Origin: Gymnodinialimonas sp. 202GB13-11
Lineage (GTDB): Bacteria; Pseudomonadota; Alphaproteobacteria; Rhodobacterales; Rhodobacteraceae
Reading direction: 5' to 3'
Length of the DNA stretch: 64,000 bases
Assembly (NCBI RefSeq): GCF_040932485.1
Contig: NZ_JBFRBH010000001.1
Coordinates: 2,232,001 to 2,296,000, forward strand
This document shows positions 34,817-43,361 of the stretch, one piece after another (within the stretch, counting starts at the first letter, position 1; the number at the start of each line of letters is the position of its first letter). The translations under genes and the position numbers were made by a program. The notes under the pieces were generated by a model. That model saw only the letters and a list, made by a program, of their open reading frames with translations, did not search any database and was not told the DNA's origin.

Positions 34817-35617
34817 CTAGTCCTCTTCCTCGATCTCCGCTTTGACTTGGCCCCACGCCAGCAGTGCGAACACCAGCGTGCCGCCGACGATGTTGCCTGC
34901 CAGAACGGGAAGGAAGAAACCGAACAGCGCGGGATGGACCGTGAGTTCGCCCTGCAGGATCAACACCCACATCTCGACCGAGCCTGCAATGATGTGCGTG
35001 AAATCGCCCGCTGCGATCAGCCAGGTGAAGATCACGATCAGCACAACCTCACCACCGTTTTGGCTTGGCATCATCCAAACGATCGAGGCGACAAGTATGC
35101 CAGCCGGTATCGCGCGCAAGAAGCCCTCTGAGGGCGCAAAGCCGGTCGCGTGGTGCGACAGCCCGTTGATTGTTCCGAGAAGGTCGGGCGCAATCCCACT
35201 GGTTTGGGTCATGAATGCCGCAGCGACTAGCGCGCCGATAATGTTGGCCGCAAGCACGATACCCCACAGCCGTGCGACGGCTGCCAGGCACGTACCGGAG
35301 CGTTCTGCAACAAGGGGCAGGATCGTTGTGATCGTGTTTTCGGTGAACAGTTGCATCCGGCCAAGGATCACGAGGAGGAACCCAAAGCTATAGCCAAGGT
35401 TTTCAACCAAGAAACGCCATGGTGCGTCTGGCAGGTAGGTTCGAAAAATCGCCTCCCCCAAAACCGAGAATGAGATCAGGATGCCAGCCGCGACCCCGGA
35501 CCAGATCAGTGAGCGAGTGGGCCGCTCCAGCTCTTCCTCGCCGTCACGCCGGATCACCTCATAGATTAGTTTGGAACTGAGGCGCGTCGCCTCGCGAACG
35601 GCCATCTCTTCGCGCAT
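34817..35617 (-). CDS. Formate/nitrite transporter (FNT) family channel, YfdC-like
   Basis: A 266-residue membrane channel subunit with six spans and a soluble N-terminal segment of about 40 residues (EEELERPTRSLIWSGVAAGI marks the first span). The FNT signatures are LVILGRMQLFTENTITTILP and VWMMPSQNGGEVVLIVIFTWLI; the pore Asn region is present. It belongs to the YfdC-like subgroup rather than FocA/NirC, so its substrate is uncertain. Divergent from dps; both have EcfG-type promoters in the 114-bp gap. Confidence 0.9.
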   Translation of the reverse strand: MREEMAVREATRLSSKLIYEVIRRDGEEELERPTRSLIWSGVAAGILISFSVLGEAIFRTYLPDAPWRFLVENLGYSFGFLLVILGRMQLFTENTITTILPLVAERSGTCLAAVARLWGIVLAANIIGALVAAAFMTQTSGIAPDLLGTINGLSHHATGFAPSEGFLRAIPAGILVASIVWMMPSQNGGEVVLIVIFTWLIAAGDFTHIIAGSVEMWVLILQGELTVHPALFGFFLPVLAGNIVGGTLVFALLAWGQVKAEIEEED

Positions 35618-35640
35618 TTCGGGTCCTTTTCTTCCGCTTT

Positions 35641-35666
35641 AACGCGCGCAAACCGTTGAGAGTTCC
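35641..35666 (-). promoter_or_regulatory. EcfG-type promoter for the FNT channel gene
   Basis: Minus strand GGAAC (35666-35662), 17 bases, CGTT (35644-35641); start codon 23 bases downstream. Confidence 0.65.
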
Positions 35667-35679
35667 ACAAATTTTCTGC

Positions 35680-35704
35680 GGAACTTCGGCGCGCGCCGCG
35701 GGTT
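35680..35704 (+). promoter_or_regulatory. EcfG-type promoter for dps
   Basis: GGAAC (35680-35684), 17 GC-rich bases, GTT (35702-35704), 27 bases before the dps start. It stands back-to-back with the FNT promoter, the two -35 elements being 13 bases apart. Confidence 0.7.
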
Positions 35705-35731
35705 GGTCAGCTGAAGAGAAAGGAGACACTC

Positions 35732-36229
35732 ATGTCTGACACATTGAAAGTCATCCCCACTGCCGACGACGTTTCCACGGGCGTCCGCGATAAGGTCGCT
35801 GTTGCCGAAGGTCTCGCCGATATTCTGGCGGACACCTATCGCATGACGTTCAAAACGCATGCCTACCATTGGAACGTGACCGGCCCTGCGTTTTACTCGA
35901 TCCACAAACTGACGGACGAGCATTACGAGAACATGTTCGCGGCCGCCGATGAGCTGGCCGAACGCATCCGCGCGCTTGGTGAATTGGCCCCAATGCGCAT
36001 GAACGACATCATGAAGCGGTCCCGCGTTGAGGATCTGGAAGAGATGCCGTCTGCCCGCGAAATGATGGAAGACTTGGCAAACGACCATCAAAAGTTGGCC
36101 CATCGCCTGCATGCGCTGGTCGAGTTGTCGGGAAATCACAAGGATCCGGTGACGGAAGACCTCGCCACAGAGCGCAGTTCGTTCCACGAGGAAGCCGCCT
36201 GGATGCTGCGCGCCATTGCTGCCGATTGA
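35732..36229 (+). CDS. dps: Dps-family DNA-protection ferritin
   Basis: A 165-residue mini-ferritin that forms dodecamers, oxidises Fe(II) with peroxide and protects DNA. The inter-subunit ferroxidase residues are H46 (AYHWN), H58, D73 and E77, with exactly the spacing of E. coli Dps (12, 15 and 4). AAAGGAGACACTC precedes the start. Promoter of EcfG type upstream and a terminator after the stop show a monocistronic stress-induced gene. Confidence 0.96.
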   Translation: MSDTLKVIPTADDVSTGVRDKVAVAEGLADILADTYRMTFKTHAYHWNVTGPAFYSIHKLTDEHYENMFAAADELAERIRALGELAPMRMNDIMKRSRVEDLEEMPSAREMMEDLANDHQKLAHRLHALVELSGNHKDPVTEDLATERSSFHEEAAWMLRAIAAD

Positions 36230-36250
36230 TTGGCAGCTCCCGCAAACACG

Positions 36251-36278
36251 AAAGCCCCGACCAAACAGTCGGGGCTTT
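36251..36278 (+). terminator. Rho-independent terminator after dps
   Basis: Perfect 11-bp arms AAAGCCCCGAC (36251-36261) and GTCGGGGCTTT (36268-36278), 6-base loop, ending in TTTT. It also sits after the convergent phyR stop. Confidence 0.88.
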
Positions 36279-36302
36279 TGTTATGCGCATGCGATACGTG
36301 CG

Positions 36303-37130
36303 TCAGGCGTCAACGCCCATACGTTCGGTTGTTGCGAAGAACATGGCTTGGCTAACGGCGGCGCGGACCTGATCCTCGGAATAAGGCTTCGTGATCAGAA
36401 ACGCAGGCTCTGGCCTCTCGCCCGTCAAAAGCCGTTCCGGGAAGGCCGTAATGAAAATGACCGGACGATCCCCGAGATCTTCCAGCAGCGCATTCACCGC
36501 GTCGATGCCTGAGGATTTGTCTGCAAGCTGAATGTCCGCAAGGATCAGATCCGGTACCTTTGCCTTACCCTTCGCAATCGCGTCGTCGCGGGTGCGGGCA
36601 ACGTCAGTCACACTGTGGCCCATATCGGTGACGATGGATTTCAAATCCATCGCAATGATCCCCTCGTCCTCGATGATCAAAATGTTACCGGCAACCATGT
36701 CGCCCATCTCGGACATGGCACGCGACACCAGTTCTTCAGCTTCAGACTGTGAGGCATCCATGATCCGCGCGATGGCCTCGAACCCGAAACCCTCAACCGT
36801 GTGCAGCAGCAGCGCCTCGCGCGTGTTCGCGGTTAACTTCGCAAGACGCCATTGCGCACGCACTTCCAGAAGGTCGGTGTTCTCGCCCTCATCCGCACTG
36901 GGTGACCCAGAACTGGACCAGATGCCATGGAAGATGCGGAACAGGCCGATCTTGGTCGTTGGATCATCTGAAACGCTGGACGGGTCGGCAACAATCGCCT
37001 CCAACGTGGCCATTGCGTAGCGGTCGCCTGTGTCCTGCGCGCCTGTCAGCGCACGTGCATACCGGCGCAGGAATGGCAGATCTTCCATCAAATCAGTGCT
37101 CAGATCCCGCGTGTTTTCGGTAGATCCCAT
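36303..37130 (-). CDS. phyR: General stress response regulator PhyR
   Basis: A 275-residue protein with an N-terminal sigma-like domain (about 10-140) and a C-terminal receiver (about 148-268). When phosphorylated, its sigma-like domain captures NepR and frees EcfG. Receiver residues are complete: E154/D155, phosphoacceptor D199 (LILADIQL), T228 in FITAFPE (the FAT GUY-type motif) and K248 (ITKPY). The start at 37130 (MGSTENT) has GAGGAGAAG upstream and is preferred over the frame to 37277, which would cover the promoter. Divergent from nepR; the two share one promoter element. Confidence 0.97.
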   Translation of the reverse strand: MGSTENTRDLSTDLMEDLPFLRRYARALTGAQDTGDRYAMATLEAIVADPSSVSDDPTTKIGLFRIFHGIWSSSGSPSADEGENTDLLEVRAQWRLAKLTANTREALLLHTVEGFGFEAIARIMDASQSEAEELVSRAMSEMGDMVAGNILIIEDEGIIAMDLKSIVTDMGHSVTDVARTRDDAIAKGKAKVPDLILADIQLADKSSGIDAVNALLEDLGDRPVIFITAFPERLLTGERPEPAFLITKPYSEDQVRAAVSQAMFFATTERMGVDA

Positions 37131-37158
37131 GCTAACTTCTCCTCGTGCACATTTTATT

Positions 37159-37187
37159 GGGAACTTTTTCCGCGCTGATTGGTTCCC
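37159..37187. promoter_or_regulatory. Overlapping face-to-face EcfG promoters for phyR and nepR
   Basis: GGGAAC (37159-37164) and GTTCCC (37182-37187) are inverted copies separated by 17 bases. Read rightwards, GGAAC-N17-GTT points at nepR (start 38 bases after the GTT). Read leftwards, the same element gives GGAAC-N17-GTT pointing at phyR (start 32 bases beyond). The -35 box of each promoter contains the -10 box of the other, so two EcfG-polymerases could not sit on it at once. Confidence 0.75.
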
Positions 37188-37221
37188 ACCAAGACGACAA
37201 ATTTTTTGGTACCGGTGAGAC

Positions 37222-37380
37222 ATGGCCTCAGACAGCAAGAAATCCAGGGTGGAGCAGCAGATCGATGAGAACCTCAAACGCGTCTACGACGATGCGATGA
37301 AGGACGAATTGCCCGATCGGTTCCTCGATCTGATTGCCCAACTCAAGGCAAGTGAAGGGGCCGCAAAAGATGGCAAATGA
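37222..37380 (+). CDS. nepR: Anti-sigma factor NepR
   Basis: A 52-residue protein that binds EcfG and is released by phosphorylated PhyR. Two helices characteristic of NepR are seen: QQIDENLKRVYDDAMKDELP and the following DRFLDLIAQLKASEG. The position between phyR and ecfG is diagnostic. Its stop lies inside ecfG (11-base overlap), coupling anti-sigma and sigma synthesis. GGTGAGA precedes the ATG. Confidence 0.95.
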   Translation: MASDSKKSRVEQQIDENLKRVYDDAMKDELPDRFLDLIAQLKASEGAAKDGK

Positions 37381-37918
37381 TCCCCGCGATGAGATTGTTG
37401 AGCATCTCACGTCGCTGCGGGCATTTGCCCGTTCGCTGACGCGCAATCACGCGGCTGCTGACGACCTGGTGCAAGATACCGTCGTCAAAGCATGGTCAAA
37501 TATCGACAAGTTTCAGGCCGGCACGAACATGCGCGCCTGGCTGTTCACGATCCTGCGCAACACGTTCTACTCGTCTCGCCGCAAGGTGAAGCGCGAAGTC
37601 GCAGACGTGGACGGAGCAATGACGGCTCAGCTTTCTGAAAAGCCCGCCCATGACGGTCGGCTTGCCATGAAAGATTTCGCCGTGGCCTTCGCCGAATTGC
37701 CGGATGAACAGCGCGAAGCGTTGCTTTTGGTCGGTGCATCGGGCTTTTCCTACGAGGAGGCCGCCGATATGTGCGACTGTGCCGTCGGCACGATCAAAAG
37801 CCGTGTGAACCGAGCCCGCAAACGTTTGACGGAGCTACTGGAGCTTGATGAAGACGACGCCTTGGAATTGACCGATGCCGCGACCGTTGCTGTCATTTCG
37901 GGACCAGCTGCTGCATGA
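37370..37918 (+). CDS. ecfG: General stress sigma factor EcfG
   Basis: A 182-residue ECF sigma factor of the EcfG group. Region 2 (about 10-75) includes [15 protein letters not shown] and [16 protein letters not shown]; region 4 (about 105-155) includes [21 protein letters not shown] and the recognition helix [15 protein letters not shown]. It recognises GGAAC-N16/17-GTT promoters, several of which lie nearby, including its own. The start at 37370 (MANDPRDE) overlaps nepR. The stop overlaps the kinase start (ATGA). Confidence 0.96.
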   Translation: MANDPRDEIVEHLTSLRAFARSLTRNHAAADDLVQDTVVKAWSNIDKFQAGTNMRAWLFTILRNTFYSSRRKVKREVADVDGAMTAQLSEKPAHDGRLAMKDFAVAFAELPDEQREALLLVGASGFSYEEAADMCDCAVGTIKSRVNRARKRLTELLELDEDDALELTDAATVAVISGPAAA

Positions 37919-39672
37919 AGCCACTCGAACGCTTATGGGACAGCGTCACGTCGCTCAAATGGCGGTTGGCGCTGTTTTTGAGCCTTGCCATTCTGCCGCT
38001 GGGCATGATTGCCGTCGTCCAAACGGCAGCCGTTGTACGCGACGCACGAACGCTTGAACAACTTGATATTCTGGCGCGCACGGCGCAGGCGGCCAGCACT
38101 GAGCGGGCACTGTTGCGTCGCGCTCACGGTGCTGCCTCAGCCCTTGGCGCAAGCGCCGTCGAGGCGGCCGATGACCCGCTTCTTTGTGAGCGTATCATGC
38201 AACGGTTCGTGGACCGCGCCGAGGCGTATGCCTTCGCAAGCTTCACGACAGCAGAGGGCCAAACGACGTGTTCTTCGACCGGAGAGCAGATGGACCTTTC
38301 TGACGACCCTGTATGGCAAGAATACATCGAACGCCCAACGCCGAATGTGACCATCGGCCTTGAGACCGAGATGAGCGATCAATCGATGTTGACGGTTGTG
38401 TCTCCGATTTTCGACTCTGAAAGTGGTGAATTTCTAGGGGCAACCTCGGTCGCTCTGCCACACAGCTTAACTGACACGCTGCTGGCTGCGCAGGTGGAAG
38501 AAGTAGATCTCGCCTTGATAAGCGAAGCGGGAGATGTCCTCTCAGCCAGCACCGGGATCACTGACGCAGGCATCTTCGAGGCGCTTAACCTTGAACCCGA
38601 AACCCTGGCGCTTTCGCCGCGCGGCCTGACCTTTAATGTTGTACATCAGGACGGATCGGAGCAATTGGCAGCGCTCGTTCCCTTGATCGAAGACCGGGTC
38701 TACGTTGTGGGCCTTTGGAATGGGTCCATCCAGAATTACGCTGTCCCCATCTTTGGCACTCTCACGCCGCTTTTCCCGGTTTTGATGTGGATCGTGGCAT
38801 TCGGGATCAGCTTTCTGGCGCTGGATCGCTTGGTGCTGCAACACCTGCGCGAAATCCGGCAACGGATGGGGGCATTTTCATTTGACGATCCGGGTTCAGG
38901 GTTTGCGATGCTCGACAACCCGCCTGCCGAATTCAAACAAATCGCGGGAACCTACAACCGGATGATTGACCGGATGTTGGGCGACCGGGCCGACCTTGCC
39001 GAAAGCCTCGAAGAAAAAGAGCTTTTGTTGCGCGAAGTACATCACAGGGTGAAGAACAATCTTCAGCTGATCGGATCCATCCTGAACATGCAAATGCGCA
39101 GTGTGCCCGATGGCGATGCCCGCCGTGTGCTGCGCCGCGTCCAGGACCGCGTCATGAGCCTGTCGACGATCCACAAAGCGCTTTATACGGGCACTACTAT
39201 GGCGCATGTGCGCGGCGACAAGTTGCTGAGTGAGGTTGTTCAGGCCTCATTCCGCGCTGGTATCCCTCAAGGCAAAGGTGTCATCACTTCTCTCGAGCTT
39301 GACAAGGTCGATCTTGATCCCGATCAGGCTGTGCCCTTGGCGTTGTTGGCCAATGAAACCGTAACAAACGCCATCAAATACATAGGCGCACCGGAGACCG
39401 GCACACCGCCGAAAATCTCGGTGCGTTTGACGGCAGATGAGGATCGCAAGATCAATCTGATCGTTGAGAATACGCTCGGCCGCGCGGTGCAAGACGAAGT
39501 CGCCGGTGATGGAACAGGCTTGGGTGGGCGGCTGGTGGAAGCCTTCGTAGCGCAACTCGGCGGCACGTCTGATGTCTCACAGGACGAGGATATTTACCGG
39601 TTCGAAGCAACATTCACCGCATTCGCCGCGCCGCAAGCGGATGATGGCGACGTTTCACCAATGACGCCGTAG
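37915..39672 (+). CDS. Membrane sensor histidine kinase, HisKA_2/HWE type
   Basis: A 585-residue kinase. Transmembrane helices at about 16-40 and 280-303 flank a periplasmic sensor of about 240 residues resembling a dCache/CHASE fold. A HAMP-like linker follows, then the HisKA_2 dimerisation helix with [13 protein letters not shown] (phosphoacceptor H377) and an ATPase domain with [11 protein letters not shown] (N-box) and [14 protein letters not shown] (G-box). Such kinases phosphorylate PhyR. Coupling to ecfG through an ATGA overlap makes it the probable cognate kinase; the periplasmic signal is unknown. Confidence 0.93.
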   Translation: MKPLERLWDSVTSLKWRLALFLSLAILPLGMIAVVQTAAVVRDARTLEQLDILARTAQAASTERALLRRAHGAASALGASAVEAADDPLLCERIMQRFVDRAEAYAFASFTTAEGQTTCSSTGEQMDLSDDPVWQEYIERPTPNVTIGLETEMSDQSMLTVVSPIFDSESGEFLGATSVALPHSLTDTLLAAQVEEVDLALISEAGDVLSASTGITDAGIFEALNLEPETLALSPRGLTFNVVHQDGSEQLAALVPLIEDRVYVVGLWNGSIQNYAVPIFGTLTPLFPVLMWIVAFGISFLALDRLVLQHLREIRQRMGAFSFDDPGSGFAMLDNPPAEFKQIAGTYNRMIDRMLGDRADLAESLEEKELLLREVHHRVKNNLQLIGSILNMQMRSVPDGDARRVLRRVQDRVMSLSTIHKALYTGTTMAHVRGDKLLSEVVQASFRAGIPQGKGVITSLELDKVDLDPDQAVPLALLANETVTNAIKYIGAPETGTPPKISVRLTADEDRKINLIVENTLGRAVQDEVAGDGTGLGGRLVEAFVAQLGGTSDVSQDEDIYRFEATFTAFAAPQADDGDVSPMTP

Positions 39673-39678
39673 CCAGTC

Positions 39679-41172
39679 ATGAAACCGAAGCATCATACCG
39701 ACCAGGACCCGATCAGTGAGTTAGAAGTCCACTTCACGGCAAGCGAGGCATTCCCGGCCTTCGAAAGGCTGTGTCTGGCGGCAAGTAAGACAATCTGCGG
39801 ATGTTTCCGTGTTTTCGACCCCTCGACCGCCCTTCACAGCGATGAAGCTCGGGAAATCGGCACGACTTGGTTCGAGCTTCTGCTGCACGTTCTGAACAGG
39901 GGCGTGAAGATCGACCTGACAGTCAGTGACTTCGATCCGATCATTGCCACCGAAGATCATCGCCGGTCCTGGCAGACCGCGCGGCAATTGGCAGCACTCA
40001 ATGAATTGTCGACCGGGGCGCGTCTAACTTTTGCCATCGCGATGCATCCAGCGCGCGTTGGCTATGTGCCACGACGCGTCTTGCATGCCAAAACAGCGGA
40101 CGAATTGGAGCAGACGAACGCAGATCCCCTCACACCTGGATTAGACGGAGTTGAGCTGAAGGATGACCTGCCGATGGTGCCGGCAACACACCACCAGAAG
40201 CTGGCGGTCATAGATGATGAAGCGCTCTACATCGGTGGGCTGGATCTAAACGATCGACGATACGACACGCTCGACCACGATCAGCCCTCAATCGGTACAT
40301 GGCAGGACATCCAAGCCATTGCGCGCGGTCCGGTTGTGCACGCTGCTGCCGCGCATCTTGCAAGCTTTCAGGCCGTGACCGAGACGGTAGAGGACCCTCC
40401 ACCTCAGGCGCCAGGCTTTTTGCGCACGTTATCGACCAAGCGCGCGCAAGATTTGATCCACATCGCGCCGAAGCCTTTGGTCAACGAGATAGAACAGGCC
40501 CATCTGGACGCTGTCGCGCGGTGTCGGGGTCTGCTTTACTTGGAAACGCAATTCTTCCGCCACAAGCCGTTGGCCAAGGCGCTGGTGAAGGCGGCCGCAG
40601 AGCACGATGACCTTGCATGTATCCTTGTCTTGCCAGCCGCACCGGAAGACGTCGCCTTCGAGGGGAACGAAGCCGAAGACGCTCAATTCGGCGCACAGGT
40701 CCAAATGGAGGCACTGGAAATCCTCAGTGACGGGCTAGGAGATCGTTTGGCTTTGGCCTCGCCGGCCAAGGCTCGGCCCGCAACCGATGAGCCTGACACC
40801 GCAATCGTTCATGATGCTCCATTGATCTACGTACACTCCAAGCTTTCCCTCTTTGGACAAGACGAGGCGATCCTGTCCTCTGCCAATCTCAACGGACGCA
40901 GTTTTCGTTGGGATACCGAAGCGGGTCTGCATCTGACGAACAGGGCGCATGTCGCGCCGCTTTGGCCCCGGGTGTTCGCGCATTGGCTCGGCGACGATGC
41001 CCCTGATCCAACGGCAGAACCTCGCGCGGTCGTCGACCGGATTAACACGCTTCTTAAACAGGCGCGCGATACGTCACCTCAGGACCGAAGCCACTTCTTG
41101 TTGCCCTTTGACCCCGAGGCGCAAGCACGGTTGGCCAAGCCTTTGCCGTTCGTCCCCGACGAAATGGTCTAG
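39679..41172 (+). CDS. Phospholipase D-family protein
   Basis: A 497-residue PLD-superfamily protein with two HKD-type motifs. The first, H172-Q-K174-LAVI-D179 followed by GGLDLNDRRYD, is complete. In the second, H386-S-K388-LSLF-G393, the Asp position is Gly, while SSANLNGRS after it is normal. It may cleave or transfer phosphatidyl groups (cardiolipin synthase-like) with the His-Lys pairs. No signal peptide is visible. It starts six bases after the kinase stop, so it belongs to the nepR-ecfG operon and probably acts in membrane remodelling under stress (inference). Confidence 0.85.
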   Translation: MKPKHHTDQDPISELEVHFTASEAFPAFERLCLAASKTICGCFRVFDPSTALHSDEAREIGTTWFELLLHVLNRGVKIDLTVSDFDPIIATEDHRRSWQTARQLAALNELSTGARLTFAIAMHPARVGYVPRRVLHAKTADELEQTNADPLTPGLDGVELKDDLPMVPATHHQKLAVIDDEALYIGGLDLNDRRYDTLDHDQPSIGTWQDIQAIARGPVVHAAAAHLASFQAVTETVEDPPPQAPGFLRTLSTKRAQDLIHIAPKPLVNEIEQAHLDAVARCRGLLYLETQFFRHKPLAKALVKAAAEHDDLACILVLPAAPEDVAFEGNEAEDAQFGAQVQMEALEILSDGLGDRLALASPAKARPATDEPDTAIVHDAPLIYVHSKLSLFGQDEAILSSANLNGRSFRWDTEAGLHLTNRAHVAPLWPRVFAHWLGDDAPDPTAEPRAVVDRINTLLKQARDTSPQDRSHFLLPFDPEAQARLAKPLPFVPDEMV

Positions 41173-41204
41173 CCGAAAAAACCGGCATCCACGCGCGAAT
41201 TGGT

Positions 41205-41229
41205 GGAACCTTCGCGCCCCGCAACCGTT
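41205..41229 (+). promoter_or_regulatory. EcfG-type promoter for the envelope-stress trio
   Basis: GGAAC (41205-41209), 17 bases, GTT (41227-41229) between the phospholipase D gene and the three following genes. The leader to the first start codon is about 115 bases and contains no convincing gene. Confidence 0.65.
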
Positions 41230-41352
41230 ACCCCTCCATAAACAAGCACAAGCAGATGAGACGCGTTGCAGGTTTGGCCCCGCCAGACCTAATCGGAGGA
41301 CGTTTGTCCAAAAAGCCCGCGCAGTTTGCAGCGAAATCGAAGGAGTTCGACA

Positions 41353-41829
41353 ATGACACGCTCGACAGCGTCGAAGATGGCCGACACGGCCAAAGACACC
41401 GCAAAAGAGGTGACCGAGACCGCCAAGGCAAAGGCATCCGTCAAGGCCGAAGCCGCTAAGGAAGAGGTCGCCAGCCGCGTTGCCGAACAGGCCGACAACT
41501 TCCGCGAGGCCAGCACCGCGTTTGAGGGGAACGACCTCGCCTCGGACGCCGTGAAGTATCTGGGCGACAATCTTGCCCATGCCGCCTCCGCCGTGCGCGA
41601 CATGGACCTGACCCACATTCAACAGGATGTGACGCACTTCGCGCGCCGCAATCCGTTGGTGTTCTTCGGTGGCGCTGCGGCGCTTGGTTTCCTTGCGGCT
41701 CGCGCAATGAAGGCGTCCGAACGTGCAGGTGCCGTGGCGACCGCGCCGGATCGGCACAATTACCCCGGCGTTCCGGAGAACCAAGCCGCCTACCCGGATC
41801 AAAACGCACGTCGGTGGGGGTACTCGTGA
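41353..41829 (+). CDS. Alanine/lysine-rich membrane-anchored helical protein (YqjD/DUF883-like)
   Basis: A 158-residue protein with a long charged amphipathic helix (about 8-60, repeated KAE/AKE-type heptads) and one hydrophobic span near residues 100-116 (NPLVFFGGAAALGFLAARAM). The Asn-Pro-hydrophobic layout resembles C-tail anchored ElaB/YqjD/DUF883 proteins, some of which bind ribosomes in stationary phase. The start at 41353 (MTRSTASK) follows AGGAG. Its stop overlaps the next start as TGATG. Under an EcfG-type promoter. Confidence 0.8.
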   Translation: MTRSTASKMADTAKDTAKEVTETAKAKASVKAEAAKEEVASRVAEQADNFREASTAFEGNDLASDAVKYLGDNLAHAASAVRDMDLTHIQQDVTHFARRNPLVFFGGAAALGFLAARAMKASERAGAVATAPDRHNYPGVPENQAAYPDQNARRWGYS

Positions 41830-42230
41830 TGTACTCCGATCACGGAACCGGAAGGGGCACAGCTCAGCTTGTGACCGACGTGGTCAGCCAGATTGGCCGT
41901 ATCCTGCGTAAGGAGGCGGCTCTGGCTAAGGCGGAGGTAGGTGAAAACCTGTCCCGCGCCGGGCTCGCTATAGGTCTTCTCGTGGGCGCAGTCGTGCTTG
42001 GCCTCGTCGCATTGGGCGTGCTTGCCGGTGCCGGTGTCTCGGCCCTTGTTGCGATTGGTTGGGCCATCCACTGGGCCGCATTGGCCGTCGGAGGTGGCAT
42101 CGTGCTGCTTGCAGCCATTCTCGCCGCAAAGGGGATCCATGATCTTAAGCCCAAGCGCCTGATGCCCAGCCGCAGCATTGCCAACGTCAAGCAGGACGTT
42201 GCGCTGATGAAGGAGCAGATCAATGCCTAG
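41829..42230 (+). CDS. Phage-holin-superfamily III-like (DUF1469/YqjE) membrane protein
   Basis: A 133-residue protein with an N-terminal amphipathic helix (TDVVSQIGRILRKEAALAKAEVG) and two transmembrane helices at about 43-68 and 71-96, followed by a basic tail. This layout is typical of YqjE/DUF1469 proteins, which occur next to YqjD-type genes in many Proteobacteria. No phage genes are nearby, so it is not a lysis holin. It overlaps both neighbours (TGATG before, eight bases after). Confidence 0.85.
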   Translation: MYSDHGTGRGTAQLVTDVVSQIGRILRKEAALAKAEVGENLSRAGLAIGLLVGAVVLGLVALGVLAGAGVSALVAIGWAIHWAALAVGGGIVLLAAILAAKGIHDLKPKRLMPSRSIANVKQDVALMKEQINA

Positions 42231-43086
42231 TCCCAAGCAGCTTGAAACCGAATTGCAAACCGAACGCGACGTTCTGCGTTCGCAGCTTACCGAGTTGGAA
42301 GCACAGTTCGCTCCGGCAGAACTGGTCGCCCGTGCCAGCGGCCTTCTGGGCCAAGCCGGAGAAGGCGCTGTAAAGACAGCGCGTCGCAATCCAGGGCCTT
42401 TGGCTGTGACTGGCGCAGGCCTTGCTTGGATGGCGTTCAAGGCCGCCACGCGCAGCACTGGCCCACGCGTCGCTTACGATGAAGCCTCTCACCCAACGGT
42501 TGGTGGGCTTCGGCAGCCGACGCCGCCAATGGCTGGCTTCGACGCCCGCGTGGCGGCTGCAGACAGCGCCATCAGAGCCGATCAACCCGACAGCATTCTG
42601 GAAGGAGACCTCTCCATGACCGACGAAACGCAAACCAACACCCGCTTGGACGCCGCCAAAGAGCGCCTGTATGACACTGCCGACAGCCTGCGCGCCCGGA
42701 TCGAGGATGGTCTGGACGGCCTGCCCGATGGCGCCAAGGATCGTATCCGCCAAGCGCGCGAAGCTGCGATCTCCGTTCACGCCCGCGCCGAGGCGGAGGC
42801 CGCACGTGCAGCGCAAGCCGCCCGCACGACGGCGCACGACAATCCTTTGCTGGTCGGTGGCCTCGCCTTGGCCGCGGGTGCTGCGCTGGCGATGATGCTG
42901 CCGCGCACGCAGGTCGAAGACCGAACAATCGGCTCACATCGTGACCGCCTCTTCGATGAAGCGGATCGCGTGTTTCAGGCTGAAAAAGCCAAGCTCAAGG
43001 CAGCCGCTGAAGACGCAGTGGCCGAAGGTCAGAAACGCGTGAAAGAGACGTTGAAGTCCGACGACACGGTGGACGAGGCAGCCTGA
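42223..43086 (+). CDS. DUF3618-like membrane-associated helical protein
   Basis: A 287-residue protein. The N-terminal third carries a coiled helix (LETELQTERDVLRSQLTELE, about 7-26) and an Asn-Pro-hydrophobic segment (ARRNPGPLAVTGAGLAW). A second, longer region repeats the theme with alanine/arginine helices and HDNPLLVGGLALAAGAALAM. It therefore looks like two membrane-associated helical units in tandem, as in DUF3618 proteins. It is the last gene of the EcfG-controlled trio and is followed by a terminator. Function unknown. Confidence 0.8.
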   Translation: MPSPKQLETELQTERDVLRSQLTELEAQFAPAELVARASGLLGQAGEGAVKTARRNPGPLAVTGAGLAWMAFKAATRSTGPRVAYDEASHPTVGGLRQPTPPMAGFDARVAAADSAIRADQPDSILEGDLSMTDETQTNTRLDAAKERLYDTADSLRARIEDGLDGLPDGAKDRIRQAREAAISVHARAEAEAARAAQAARTTAHDNPLLVGGLALAAGAALAMMLPRTQVEDRTIGSHRDRLFDEADRVFQAEKAKLKAAAEDAVAEGQKRVKETLKSDDTVDEAA

Positions 43087-43112
43087 CGCCAAGCAACTTC
43101 GAAAACAGTTTT

Positions 43113-43147
43113 GGCCTCCATCCCAGGCGCGGATGGGGGCCTTTTTT
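43113..43147 (+). terminator. Rho-independent terminator after the envelope-stress trio
   Basis: Eleven-pair stem (43113-43123 with 43131-43141, one G-T pair), 7-base loop, followed by a six-T run. Confidence 0.9.
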
Positions 43148-43361
43148 GATGCGCGATAAAGAACGGAAGACGGCGAGAAGCAGTTGAGGAAACCCGCCTG
43201 CCAGCCAAGAGATCGGCCACTATGTCGTAGACTTCGGTTGGATGCGCTGCAGATCGCGCAACACGCTGGCATCTATGGACGTGGCAATGTCAAACGCGGG
43301 CGCGCTGGATGCCGGCGATGGCCGAACGGCCCCGGGGGGCGGGCTGCATCAACCAGCGCAG

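Noticed and set aside
41829-42230. Holin-like gene as a sign of prophage or gene transfer agent
   Set aside because: It sits between two stress-type helical proteins in overlapping frames under an EcfG-type promoter, and no structural, lysis or replication phage genes are nearby.
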